Both the position numbers and the translations under genes were made by a program. From NCBI GenBank assembly GCA_964455095.1, contig CAYVUV010000170.1:1-17402 (forward strand): a DNA stretch of 17,402 nt. Direction: 5' to 3'. Shown here piece by piece: positions 8,193 to 14,334 of this stretch (within the stretch, counting starts at the first letter, position 1; each line of letters starts with the position of its first letter). Origin of the DNA: CAYVUV01 sp964455095 (GTDB lineage Bacteria > Desulfobacterota > Binatia > HRBIN30 > CADEER01). Under the pieces are notes generated by a model that did not search any database, had not been told where the DNA came from, and was given only the letters and a program-made list of their open reading frames with translations.

Positions 8193-8812
8193 AGCGAACG
8201 CGATCAGCCTTGCGGGCCCGGACCGGGCGGGCGTGCTGCCGTCGGTTCGGTCGACCGCAAAGCGTGGGGGCGACGGCGTGCCATCAGTGAACGGGTGACT
8301 TAACACGCCCCCCGGCGGATTCCTAGGATGCGGCGCCGCCTTGAGCGAAACGCACAGGAAGCGACGCAGGTTTGACAACTGTCGCACCAACCGCAGGTCG
8401 CTTGCGGTCGAGCCGCGCGCCGGCCGTTCGGGCGCATGCGCCGCCACTGCGCGGGCGCTGTGGCAGCTGCATTCGAACCACGCCAAACGAGTGGCATGCT
8501 GAAGCTCACGGCGGCGCGAAATCGCGCCGCGTCGCGGCCGGGGCTGGGCAGGGCGACCGCACGGGCGGCGCGTTCGGCGGGCGAGGGAAGCGGCGCGCTC
8601 GGTGTTGTGCGACAAGGGTTTGGCTCGGCGCGGACGCTTCGGCCGGACGCCTGCTCGGCTTCCTGTTTGTGTTCGATGTCTCGGCCTCCTGGCCGTCGAG
8701 CGCGGTCGTCATCCTCGACGCCGCGCTCGCGGTGGGCGCCGGCGGGTCACTCCGCGAGAGACCAAGGCATGGGCCTTGCACTACCGCGCCGCTACTTCCG
8801 GAGGTCGCTGCG
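8193..8812. other. Long intergenic region between the peptidase-ligase operon and the XRE regulator
   Basis: These 620 bp lie between two divergent starts and must carry the promoter of the 7TM/ATP-grasp operon and that of the small regulator. Open frames cross it, but their translations are Arg/Ala/Ser/Pro-rich and resemble frame shadows of GC-rich DNA. One exception is a hydrophobic stretch in plus frame 2 (about 8655-8740) that could be an eroded membrane protein; I cannot support it as a gene. A TTGACA box at 8372-8377 has no matching -10. I recognise no RNA gene here. Confidence 0.5.
8800..8804 (+). promoter_or_regulatory. Ribosome binding site (GGAGG) for the small XRE regulator
   Basis: A full GGAGG lies 8 nt before the ATG at 8813. 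It decides the start of this 69-codon gene against the much longer upstream reading (from 8372), whose translation has no domain character. Confidence 0.7.
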
Positions 8813-9022
8813 ATGACATTGACGACAGTCAAGCTGCGTCGGTTCGAGCGCGGTGTGATGCAGCTCGAGTTGGCCAAGCGCGCGGAGATCGCGTTCGGGC
8901 GACTCTCCGCGATCGAGAACGGGCACGCGCAGCCGTGCCAGGATGAGCTGGAGCGGATCGCGGCCGTGCTGGGCGTGCCGCTCGACCGCTTGCTCACCGC
9001 GCGCTGCGCGCCGGGTTACTAG
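8813..9022 (+). CDS. Small XRE-family helix-turn-helix regulator (69 aa)
   Basis: The protein is little more than one Cro/C1-type DNA-binding domain. LRRFERGVMQLELAKRAEI gives the first helices, AFGRLSAIENGHAQP the recognition helix and its conserved turn, and LERIAAVLGVPLDRLL the last helices. The start ATG at 8813 follows a perfect GGAGG at 8-nt spacing. There is no effector or dimerisation domain, as in many stand-alone or toxin-linked XRE proteins. It is divergent from the ATP-grasp/peptidase operon across a 620-bp gap and convergent with the sugar dehydrogenase gene. It could regulate the operon, but nothing in the sequence proves it. A missing toxin partner is another possibility; no toxin-like ORF is visible next to it. 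Confidence 0.8.
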   Translation: MTLTTVKLRRFERGVMQLELAKRAEIAFGRLSAIENGHAQPCQDELERIAAVLGVPLDRLLTARCAPGY

Positions 9023-9038
9023 CGACACGCGGAGGAAA

Positions 9039-9065
9039 GAGTCGCGGGCCTGCAGCCCACGACTC
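9039..9065 (-). terminator. Stem-loop terminator for the sugar dehydrogenase gene
   Basis: An 11-bp inverted repeat with one mismatch (arms 9039-9049 and 9055-9065, loop CTGCA) lies between two convergent genes. On the minus strand the stem is followed by TTTCC, a short T-run, so it best fits termination of the gene ending at 9075. It may also stop transcription from the XRE gene, although the plus side has no T-run. Confidence 0.6.
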
Positions 9066-9074
9066 CTCGTCGCG

Positions 9075-10781
9075 TCAGGGAGCGCTGGCCTTCAGCATCG
9101 TGGTCGACTCGTCGACCGACACCGCCGGGTAGTTGGCTTCCCAACACTGGGGGTCATCGCTCCTGATGAGTTGTACGGTGATGCCGCTCGCGCTGTTGAG
9201 AGGCAGGGTCGGGACCGGAACGTCGGCCGTCTTGCCCTTCAGCAGGATCTTCGACTTGCCCGGGTCTCCGCCTTTGAGCAGCACCTTGAAGATACCGTCG
9301 TTGTCGTTTGTCGGAGTGGCGGAATACTTGTAGCCCGAGCTGCCGAGCGCCTGCCAGTCGTCCACCCCAGCGACGTTGATCTCCATCGCGGCCGCGGTGG
9401 TGCCGGCGTAGAGGCAGAGTGAGTAACTGGTCGAGCCGTTCACCGGGTTGCCGAAGTCGGACTGGTTCAACGCCGGCCCTTTGAGCCATTTCCAGAGCAG
9501 CTTGCGCTTGGAGGTGTCGATCGGCGCCTTGATGATCAGCTTCGACTTGCCGGGGTTGTCGCATCCCCCCTGCGGCGGGCCGCAGGTCGGCGCGGGCGTG
9601 CTGGCCTGGATGCGGTAGATGTCGCCGCCGGAGATGTCGGCGGCGTAGAGCTCGCCGGCGCTGTCCTCGCCGAAGGTGCTGAAGTTGATGCCCTGGGTGC
9701 CGAAGTCGTTGAGGTCCCAGCCACCGCCGCCGTCGGACACCAGGCTCCACAGATGCCCGCTGCAGTAGTCGGCGAAGAAGTAGTGGCCGTCCAGGGCCGG
9801 GAACTGCGCGCCGCGGTAAACGAAGCCGCCGCTGATCGAGCAGCCCTCCGCGTGGCTGTAGTCGTGGATCGGGAAGGTGTAGTCGCCCATCGGGCCACAG
9901 CCGGTCAGGTTGAAGGCGCTGTTGCCCTCGTAGCAGCGCCAGCCGTAGTTCTCGCCACCCGTGCTGCTGGCGGGCTGAAAGTCGACCTCCTCGAAGCTGC
10001 CCTGCCCGACGTCGCCGATGAACAGATCGCCGGTCGAGCGGTCGAAGCTGAAACGCCACGGGTTGCGCAGGCCGATCGCCCAGATCTCGTCCAGGATGCC
10101 GTCCGGACCGACGAACGGATTACTCGGCGGGATGGCGTACGGCGACCCGCTGTCGACGTCGATGCGCAGCATCTTGCCGAGCATCTCGGCCGGGTTCTGC
10201 GAGCGGTCGCCCGGATCGTTGGCGGCGCCGCCGTCGCCCAGGGCGATGTAGAGATAACCGTCGGGGCCGAAGGCGAGGTCGCCGCCGTTGTGATTGCTGA
10301 ACGGCTGCGTGACGGTGAGGATGTTGACCTCGCTCCCGGCGTCGGCGACATCGGAGGTCAGGGGATTGCCCTGCACTGTGAAGCGCGCGACATGCGTGTC
10401 GCCGGAGGTGTCGGTGTAGTTGACGTAGAAGAAGCCGTTGCTGGCGTAGTTGGGATGGAAGGCGACGCCGAGCAGGCCCTGCTCGCCGCCGGTCGAAACC
10501 TGGGTGTTGATGTCCAGGAACGGCGTGCCGAGCACGGTGCCGTTGCTCTGCACGATGCGGATGTAGCCGCCTTGCTCGACCACGAACAGCCGGCTGTCGC
10601 CGGCGTGCTTGATGTCGACGGGCGAGCTCAGTCCGCTGGCGAAAGGCACCAGCACCACCGGCTGGGCGGCCGCGCGCAGCGCGAACCCCGTGCACAGCAA
10701 GGCTGCGAGCGCCGCGGTGCGGATAGCCCGGCTGCCGTGCGATGCCAGTCGCAGCGGTACAAACTCATGCGTGCCCGTCAT
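9075..10781 (-). CDS. Secreted PQQ-type glucose/sorbosone dehydrogenase with extra C-terminal module
   Basis: This 568-residue protein has an export signal at about residues 20-40, cleaved near RAAAQ. Residues 43-392 form a six-bladed propeller of the soluble aldose dehydrogenase (GSDH) family, which oxidises sugars or other aldoses with PQQ in the periplasm. Landmarks are GGEQGLLGVAFHPNY, FSNHNGGDLAFGPDGYLYIA with the probable catalytic His164, GDGGAANDPGDRSQNP, and GLRNPWRFSFD. After a linker (393-407), residues 408-568 form an additional module not needed for catalysis, with NPGKSKLIIK at 409-418 and a related DPGKSKILLK at 506-515. The ATG at 10781 follows GGAGG at 4-nt spacing. The actual substrate is not determined. 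A terminator hairpin sits at its 3' end. Confidence 0.9.
   Translation of the reverse strand: MTGTHEFVPLRLASHGSRAIRTAALAALLCTGFALRAAAQPVVLVPFASGLSSPVDIKHAGDSRLFVVEQGGYIRIVQSNGTVLGTPFLDINTQVSTGGEQGLLGVAFHPNYASNGFFYVNYTDTSGDTHVARFTVQGNPLTSDVADAGSEVNILTVTQPFSNHNGGDLAFGPDGYLYIALGDGGAANDPGDRSQNPAEMLGKMLRIDVDSGSPYAIPPSNPFVGPDGILDEIWAIGLRNPWRFSFDRSTGDLFIGDVGQGSFEEVDFQPASSTGGENYGWRCYEGNSAFNLTGCGPMGDYTFPIHDYSHAEGCSISGGFVYRGAQFPALDGHYFFADYCSGHLWSLVSDGGGGWDLNDFGTQGINFSTFGEDSAGELYAADISGGDIYRIQASTPAPTCGPPQGGCDNPGKSKLIIKAPIDTSKRKLLWKWLKGPALNQSDFGNPVNGSTSYSLCLYAGTTAAAMEINVAGVDDWQALGSSGYKYSATPTNDNDGIFKVLLKGGDPGKSKILLKGKTADVPVPTLPLNSASGITVQLIRSDDPQCWEANYPAVSVDESTTMLKASAP
9078..9560 (-). other. C-terminal GKSKLxxK module of the sugar dehydrogenase (protein domain)
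   Basis: Residues 408-568 hold two related motifs, GKSKLIIK (411-418) and GKSKILLK (508-515). Between them come an LLWKWLKG strand, an SDFGNPV turn and a YSLCLYAG strand; the end is GITVQLIRSDDPQCW. It looks like a beta-sandwich. I recall similar modules at the C-termini of many secreted proteins of uncultured delta-proteobacterial genomes, without a named function; this recall is unverified. Confidence 0.6.
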
Positions 10782-10910
10782 GATTCCTCCCCCCTCGAAG
10801 CGTGGCTGCTGAATGGTCGGATGCTAGTCGAGGCGGCCCGGCGAGTCCATGAAATTCACGCGCGAGATCCTTCTCTTCTCGCCGCGAACCTGCGAGCCTT
10901 GCGCCCGGTG
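10782..10910. promoter_or_regulatory. Divergent promoter region between sugar dehydrogenase and HELLH membrane protein
   Basis: This 129-bp gap separates two divergent starts, if the membrane protein begins at 10911. Its base composition is lower in GC than the coding DNA on either side. It holds the dehydrogenase ribosome binding site (minus-strand GGAGG at 10786-10790). No clear -10/-35 pair was recognised. Confidence 0.4.
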
Positions 10911-11651
10911 ATGGGGATTGCCGTGCGCTCTGTGTTGAACATCGCCCGTCTGCCGGTCGACGACTACCTGGCGGCGCTCGATGTCGCCGTCCGTCCACCG
11001 CGCGCCGCCGTCTTTGCGGCGATCGCGGTTGCCGGGGTCGTGTCCTGGTGGATCTATGTGCCCATCCACGAGCTCCTGCACGCCGCCGGATGCCTGCTCG
11101 GCGGCGGCGAGGTGACGCGCCTGGAGATCGACCCGATGTACGGCGCGGCATGGCTGCAGCGCTGGTTCCCGTTCGTCGCCGTCGGCTCCGACTACGCCGG
11201 CCAGCTCACCGGCTTCGATACGCGCGGCAGCGACCTGACCTACCTGCTCACCGACTTTCTGCCGTTCGTGCTCACGATCGTCATCGGTGTCCCGCTGCTG
11301 CGCGCCGCGGCGCGGCAGGACGACCAGATGGGAAGCGCGCTGCGCCTCGGCGCCGCGCTGCCGATCGCCTTCGCCCCGTTCATCTCGCTGCCGGGCGACT
11401 ACTACGAAATGGGCTCGATCCTCGCCACCCGCGCCGCGGCGCTGTTCTCACCGGGCTTCGACCTCCAACGCTGGCGTAGCGACGACATCTTCCGCCTGAT
11501 CGAACAGCTCCGCGCCTCCGGAACGGCGACCGTGTCTGATGTCGTCGGTGTCGGCGCGGCGCTGCTGATCGGCGCGGTCCTCGCCTTCGCCACCTACGCT
11601 GCCGGCACCCTCTGTGCCCGCGCCTGGTTCAGGGCAGGGCGGTCAATCTGA
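10911..11651 (+). CDS. Integral membrane protein with HELLH zinc-metalloprotease motif (M50-like?)
   Basis: From ATG 10911 this is a 246-residue protein. A hydrophobic helix (about 33-52) runs directly into PIHELLHAAGCLLGG, where H53-E54-x-x-H57 forms a gluzincin-type zinc motif inside or next to the membrane. Further helices lie at about 105-123, 134-150 and 210-232. This resembles site-2-protease or M50-type membrane peptidases, but I cannot assign the third zinc ligand; LTDFLPF (about 103-109) is a candidate. In-frame starts at 10767 and 10821 would lengthen it. I prefer 10911 because 10821-10910 has non-coding-like codon use and an earlier start would leave little or no promoter for the divergent gene. 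No partner gene is obvious. The substrate is unknown. Confidence 0.65.
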   Translation: MGIAVRSVLNIARLPVDDYLAALDVAVRPPRAAVFAAIAVAGVVSWWIYVPIHELLHAAGCLLGGGEVTRLEIDPMYGAAWLQRWFPFVAVGSDYAGQLTGFDTRGSDLTYLLTDFLPFVLTIVIGVPLLRAAARQDDQMGSALRLGAALPIAFAPFISLPGDYYEMGSILATRAAALFSPGFDLQRWRSDDIFRLIEQLRASGTATVSDVVGVGAALLIGAVLAFATYAAGTLCARAWFRAGRSI

Positions 11652-12032
11652 CTGTTGCGGAGGATCGACTTCGAACGCGGTGAGGTGTGACAGCCAGCAA
11701 ACAGCTCCACTATCCATTGCGCACGCAGTAGCATCGCACCTATGACTGCGCCGATCGAGTCGCATGGATACCAAGAGGCTGCCTGGACTCGAGTGCCCGC
11801 CGCGCCTCCGAGGGTATGCGAGCCCGAGGGGACGTACGGTCCGGCTCGCAAGCCGCGGCTGCTCGATCAGGTCCGCGAGGCCGGCGGCTGGATTCGGGCG
11901 TGTCCGCCTGCCCGACGACGCACCATGAGCTGCAGAATCGTCGACGATGCCATTGCCCTCTACAAGAGCGAGGGGCGTTCGCTGCCTGCGCCCACCTCGG
12001 GACGCGACTTCGCGAACAAGATGCAGCACGTC
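11652..12032. other. Region upstream of the first attC: degraded cassette or former integron head
   Basis: This 381-bp stretch separates the HELLH membrane protein gene from the first attC. It holds one open frame on each strand (see the hypothetical ORF at 11742-12038) and an integrase-like fragment at 11850-11882. No complete integrase, attI or promoter was recognised. Codon use is irregular, consistent with decayed or recombined DNA. Confidence 0.4.
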
Positions 12033-12038
12033 GCCTAA
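11742..12038 (+). CDS. Hypothetical ORF ending inside the first attC (possible cassette ORF or pseudogene)
   Basis: This is a 98-residue open frame, or 37 residues if the ATG at 11925 is used. I recognise no domain in the whole. Two things make it more than noise. Its stop codon TAA (12036-12038) lies inside the GCCTAAC box of attC, where many cassette genes end. Its middle reads KPRLLDQVREA (11850-11882), like the start of integron-type tyrosine recombinases. The last 30 residues (from DDAIALYKSEG) look like the end of a real protein. The N-terminal part has poor composition and no ribosome binding site. It may be a fusion of gene remnants. Confidence 0.35.
   Translation: MTAPIESHGYQEAAWTRVPAAPPRVCEPEGTYGPARKPRLLDQVREAGGWIRACPPARRRTMSCRIVDDAIALYKSEGRSLPAPTSGRDFANKMQHVA
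11850..11882 (+). pseudogene. Possible remnant of an integron integrase N-terminus
   Basis: The eleven codons KPRLLDQVREA match what I recall of the N-terminal helix of IntI-type recombinases, where (P)RLLDQVR is common and is followed by a RHYSxRT sequence. Here the continuation is absent and the frame runs into unrelated sequence. Its position 150 bp before the first attC fits an integron head. The match is short and could be chance. Confidence 0.3.
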
Positions 12039-12122
12039 CAAGGCGATGGACCCGACCGGCTTGAGCTGGCTCGCTCGCCCCGCAGTGTCCTGCGCGGGCG
12101 GGTCATCGCCAAGGCGTTGGGT
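12033..12122 (+). repeat. attC recombination site 1 (complete)
   Basis: The 90-bp site begins with GCCTAAC (12033-12039), a perfect RYYYAAC, and ends with GTTGGGT (12116-12122), a perfect GTTRRRY. The inner arms are 12042-12057 (GGCGATGGACCCGACC) and 12097-12110 (GGCGGGTCATCGCC). They pair over 14 bp and leave two single unpaired bases (a G and an A) on one side, the extrahelical bases that set strand choice in attC recombination. Cleavage would fall between 12116 and 12117. The stop codon of the preceding ORF lies inside the first box. Confidence 0.9.
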
Positions 12123-12160
12123 GGCTAACTTGAAGGTGGGCTGATATTCGGGGCCGCGAA

Positions 12161-12589
12161 TTGAGAGCCCATCTCACGTCGATCATTCTGTTGCTGGCCG
12201 CGCAGCTTCCAGCAGCCGGGTTCGAGTCGCCGGTCGACTCCCCGTGCAAGGGGCATCCCGCAGTTGTCGGTCCATGCTTTACCGTTCACGGCAGAGTATC
12301 GGCCGGTAACGGAAACCCTGCGATTAGACTCTGGCCGGTCGGAAGCCAACGTCTTCTCGGTGTATCCGGCGAGGGCGAAAATCATCCGCAGTGCGTTAGT
12401 GCTCACCTCTCTGACACCACAGTCGTGTTTGGCGACTTCCTGGTGTGTCCCCTTGCTCCCGATCGGCCAGGCGTCATGCGAGCGGCGTGCATCGAATCCG
12501 TATCGAACTTGGTTGTTCAGGAGTACAGGCGTGACCAAGAGCCTGGGATTACGATTCCGAAGGTTCGCGCATGCCGACTCGGCGAATGA
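12161..12589 (+). CDS. Cassette-encoded secreted protein of unknown function
   Basis: This 142-residue protein has a clear signal peptide: LTSIILLLAAQLPAAG at residues 5-20. The mature part begins near FESPVDSP. It carries GPCFTVHGRVSAGNGNPAIR (37-56), LWPVGSQRLLGVS, VVFGDFLVCPL (88-98) and DRPGVMRAACI (101-111), and looks beta-rich. Several Cys residues (29, 39, 78, 96, 110, 137) could form disulfides in the periplasm. I do not recognise a named family, although the motif pattern seems familiar from short secreted proteins in environmental integron cassettes. The start is TTG at 12161, since the signal peptide begins there; no strong ribosome binding site is seen. It fills cassette 12117-12653 between attC sites 1 and 2. 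Confidence 0.72.
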   Translation: MRAHLTSIILLLAAQLPAAGFESPVDSPCKGHPAVVGPCFTVHGRVSAGNGNPAIRLWPVGSQRLLGVSGEGENHPQCVSAHLSDTTVVFGDFLVCPLAPDRPGVMRAACIESVSNLVVQEYRRDQEPGITIPKVRACRLGE

Positions 12590-12595
12590 TGGGCC

Positions 12596-12659
12596 ACCCA
12601 GCCCGCCGCTGCAGCCGACGCGGCGCACTGCGCCGCGCGGCTCACCGCCCGCGTTGGGC
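12596..12659 (+). repeat. attC recombination site 2 (short type)
   Basis: This 64-bp site ends with a perfect GTTGGGC core (12653-12659). The first box is ACCCAGC (12596-12602), one mismatch from RYYYAAC. The inner arms CGCTGCAGCCGACGCGGCG and CGCCGCGCGGCTCACCG pair, leaving unpaired C and A bases, with one mismatch. The preceding gene stops 7 bp before it (12589) and the next gene starts 16 bp after it (12675), the spacing expected of cassettes. Confidence 0.8.
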
Positions 12660-12674
12660 GCCAACTCCACATCC

Positions 12675-13106
12675 ATGCGACGCGCGACGATAGCTCTGAC
12701 GTCAGGCATTGCATTGCTGACCGCCTGCTCCAGCCAACGGCCAGCAGGCTGCATGGCTGAGGTGCAACCCGACCTGGTTGGTGCATGGATTCACACCAGC
12801 GATTCGCCGCCGGTGACGCACACGTGTCAACCCGAGCGCCTCGTGTTCCGGCCGGACGGATCGTTTGAAGCGCAGTATGCCAGAGAGTCCCGCGGACTTG
12901 ACGGCGACTGTCCCCGTGGCGAAGTCGAGACAGGTAGTTGGTCAGCTCACATGTACTGCGCCTCCGAGCTCTTTCTGCCGCGTATCCTTATCCGCGCCGA
13001 GCCCCGGTTTCGACACACAGACGTCGTCGTATTTCGCGGTGACCGAATCGAGTTCGTGGGCCAGGCAAGCAGCTGGTATGACGCTGAGTATGTTCGCGAG
13101 CGATGA
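12675..13106 (+). CDS. Cassette-encoded lipoprotein of unknown function
   Basis: This 143-residue protein starts at ATG 12675, 16 bp after attC 2. It has a lipoprotein signal: two Arg, a hydrophobic run, then the lipobox LTAC with Cys18 and SS after it, so outer- or inner-membrane anchoring is expected. The mature part carries LVGAWIHTSDSPP, ERLVFRPDGSFEAQY and ETGSWSAH. This pattern (GxW, then F.xDGxF, then GxW) is found in small lipocalin-like lipoproteins that fold as a beta-barrel. The family is not recognised with certainty. An open frame continues upstream to 12264 but lacks coding character there. It lies on the same strand as all other cassette genes. Confidence 0.75.
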   Translation: MRRATIALTSGIALLTACSSQRPAGCMAEVQPDLVGAWIHTSDSPPVTHTCQPERLVFRPDGSFEAQYARESRGLDGDCPRGEVETGSWSAHMYCASELFLPRILIRAEPRFRHTDVVVFRGDRIEFVGQASSWYDAEYVRER

Positions 13107-13147
13107 ATCCCCAGCGCCAGTTGCCGTGCCTGACCGCCGCATTGGGC
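13101..13147 (+). repeat. Possible decayed attC (right half only)
   Basis: The sequence TGCCTGACCGCCGCATTGGGC resembles the right half of attC 2 and ends in ATTGGGC (13141-13147), one mismatch from the GTTRRRY core. A matching left half is not convincing; only GCG and CAG can be paired. The position, just at the lipoprotein stop and 48 bp before the next gene, is where an attC is expected. It is listed as a degenerate site only. Confidence 0.3.
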
Positions 13148-13194
13148 CTGGCAGGCGTGCCGTGCTATCTCCGTAGCCTGAAACGGAGCGACCC

Positions 13195-13416
13195 ATGACC
13201 AAGCCGCTGGTGATTCACAGTGACCCGGAAATCCTTGGTGGAACCCCGGTCTTCGTCGGGACTCGCGTCCCCGTGCAGACGCTGCTGCACTATCTGGAGG
13301 ACGGGGACTCGATCGATGTGTTCATCGATCACTTTCCCAGCGTGAAGCGAGAACAGGCGATCGCGGTCCTCGAGCTGGCGAAGGAGATGCTCGTCGCCCA
13401 TGCGAGTGCTGCTTGA
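13195..13416 (+). CDS. DUF433-type antitoxin
   Basis: This 73-residue protein matches DUF433 proteins, which carry a winged-helix-like fold and act as the antitoxin and repressor partner of PIN-like toxins. Signature parts are IHSDPEILGGTPVFVGTRVP (7-26), then VQTLLHYLEDGDSIDVFIDHFP and a final helix with EQAIAVLELAKEML. The ATG at 13195 follows GGAG (13185-13188) at 6-nt spacing. The gene overlaps the toxin start by 17 nt, so the pair is coupled. Such pairs are common in sedentary integrons, where they are thought to stabilise the array. Confidence 0.88.
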   Translation: MTKPLVIHSDPEILGGTPVFVGTRVPVQTLLHYLEDGDSIDVFIDHFPSVKREQAIAVLELAKEMLVAHASAA

Positions 13417-13723
13417 TGAGTGCGTACCGCGGCCGTTCAAGCAGCAGCTTGCAGAGCACAGGGTGTCGACCGTTCAGGAAGTTGGTTGGGCAGGCAAGCG
13501 AAACGGAGAGTCGCTGGAGCTGATCCGGTCCTCGGCGTTCGAGGTGTTCGTGACCACCGATCAGAACATCGAGAAGCAGCAGAACATCCGAAAGGCCGGG
13601 GTTCGCGTTGTCCTGCTCGTCGCCAACAGCAATAAGTTTGGCGCGCTCCTTCCGTTGGTTCCACGCCTCAAGGGTGCACTCGGGAAGGTGACGCCCGGTG
13701 AGGTGCTGCGCGTCGAGGCCTGA
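13400..13723 (+). CDS. DUF5615 PIN-like toxin
   Basis: This 107-residue protein is of the PIN-like DUF5615 family, putative RNases paired with DUF433 antitoxins. Visible features are MRVLLDECVP at the N-terminus (acidic D6 and E7), FEVFVTTDQN (47-56, with D54), and GVRVVLLVANSN. These acidic clusters are the expected metal site. The length is typical. The start ATG at 13400 lies inside the antitoxin gene. The stop TGA (13721-13723) falls inside the first box of the following attC, the normal cassette layout. Function as a toxin is inferred from the family, not shown. Confidence 0.85.
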   Translation: MRVLLDECVPRPFKQQLAEHRVSTVQEVGWAGKRNGESLELIRSSAFEVFVTTDQNIEKQQNIRKAGVRVVLLVANSNKFGALLPLVPRLKGALGKVTPGEVLRVEA

Positions 13724-13807
13724 CCCGGCGCTCGACCCGAACGGAACGGGAAGGCCTGCTTCTCGCGTGCGTTTGTACGCCGGCGGGTCAGCGCCAAGAC
13801 GCTGGCG
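13718..13807 (+). repeat. attC recombination site (partly decayed)
   Basis: This 90-bp site has the same length and layout as attC 1. The first box GCCTGAC (13718-13724) has one mismatch. The arm GGCGCTCGACCCG pairs with CGGGTCAGCGCC at about 13784-13795, leaving an unpaired C. The right part GGCGGGTCA-CGCCAAG is nearly the same as in attC 1. The final core reads GCTGGCG (13801-13807), three mismatches from GTTRRRY, so this site may no longer recombine. Confidence 0.65.
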
Positions 13808-13827
13808 GCGCGGGCTCTTCAATACCC

Positions 13828-14316
13828 ATGGCATCCGAACTGATCAGCATCGTTCGCACCGAGCTGAACGCTGAGGTCAGTCGTGGCCTTATCGCCGCGC
13901 TGAACGCCGAGCTCAGTGAGCTGTATCCTGAGGCCGGAGCAAACCACTTTCGATTGGATCCCGAGGAAGTAGGTCAGGGCCGCGGCACCTTCCTCGTCAT
14001 CTACCGAGGGGGAACGCCGGTCGGCTGCGGCGCCCTTCGGCTGCTCGACGCCGAGACGGCTGAGCTGAAGCGGATGTACGTGTCCCCTGTCGCGCGTGGG
14101 CAAGGCCTCGGCCGGCGCCTCGTGGCGGCGCTTGAAGCGGAGGCGCGGGTGCTTGGTGTTCGGCGACTGGTCCTCGAAACCGGAATCCGGCAATCCACCG
14201 CCCTCGCCCTCTATCGAGCCACTGGCTTCCAACCAATCCCGCTCTTCGGGGAATACCGCCTCTCCCCGGAAACCAGCGTATGTCTCGGCAAGGACCTCCT
14301 GGATCGTGAGTCCTGA
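13828..14316 (+). CDS. GNAT-family N-acetyltransferase (cassette gene)
   Basis: This 162-residue protein spans a whole GNAT domain, which transfers an acetyl group from acetyl-CoA to an amine. The order is GTFLVIYRGGTPVGCGALRL (strands 2-3), AELKRMYVSPVARGQGLGRR (strand 4 and the CoA pyrophosphate loop, RGQGLG at 90-95), RRLVLETG (strand 5) and ALALYRATGFQPI (helix 4 and the end). All motifs look intact. The ATG at 13828 lies 20 bp after the preceding attC, as expected of a cassette gene. The substrate is unknown; cassette-borne GNATs range from drug to toxin acetylation. No antitoxin-like partner precedes it, so a GNAT toxin is unlikely. Confidence 0.9.
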   Translation: MASELISIVRTELNAEVSRGLIAALNAELSELYPEAGANHFRLDPEEVGQGRGTFLVIYRGGTPVGCGALRLLDAETAELKRMYVSPVARGQGLGRRLVAALEAEARVLGVRRLVLETGIRQSTALALYRATGFQPIPLFGEYRLSPETSVCLGKDLLDRES

Positions 14317-14334
14317 CTCACCCGTCGTCAGAAG

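Noticed and set aside
8372..8377. Consensus TTGACA box upstream of the XRE gene
   Set aside because: No -10-like hexamer lies 16-18 bp downstream, and it is 440 bp from the gene.
8193..8615. N-terminal extension of the 7TM protein
   Set aside because: Arg/Pro/Ser-rich with no domain; the membrane helix begins right after ATG 8192.
9753..10910. Long plus-strand frame leading into the HELLH protein
   Set aside because: Upstream of about 10781 it is antisense to the clearly real sugar dehydrogenase; only the part after 10911 has coding character.
10849..10911. 20-codon ORF ending in a TGATG overlap with the HELLH protein start
   Set aside because: It could be a coupled leader peptide, but it has no ribosome binding site and no recognisable sequence; not enough support.
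11817..11860. Stretch resembling the GTATGCG...ACGTACGGT region of group II introns
   Set aside because: Group II introns do insert near attC sites, but no domain V or reverse transcriptase was found and the match is short.
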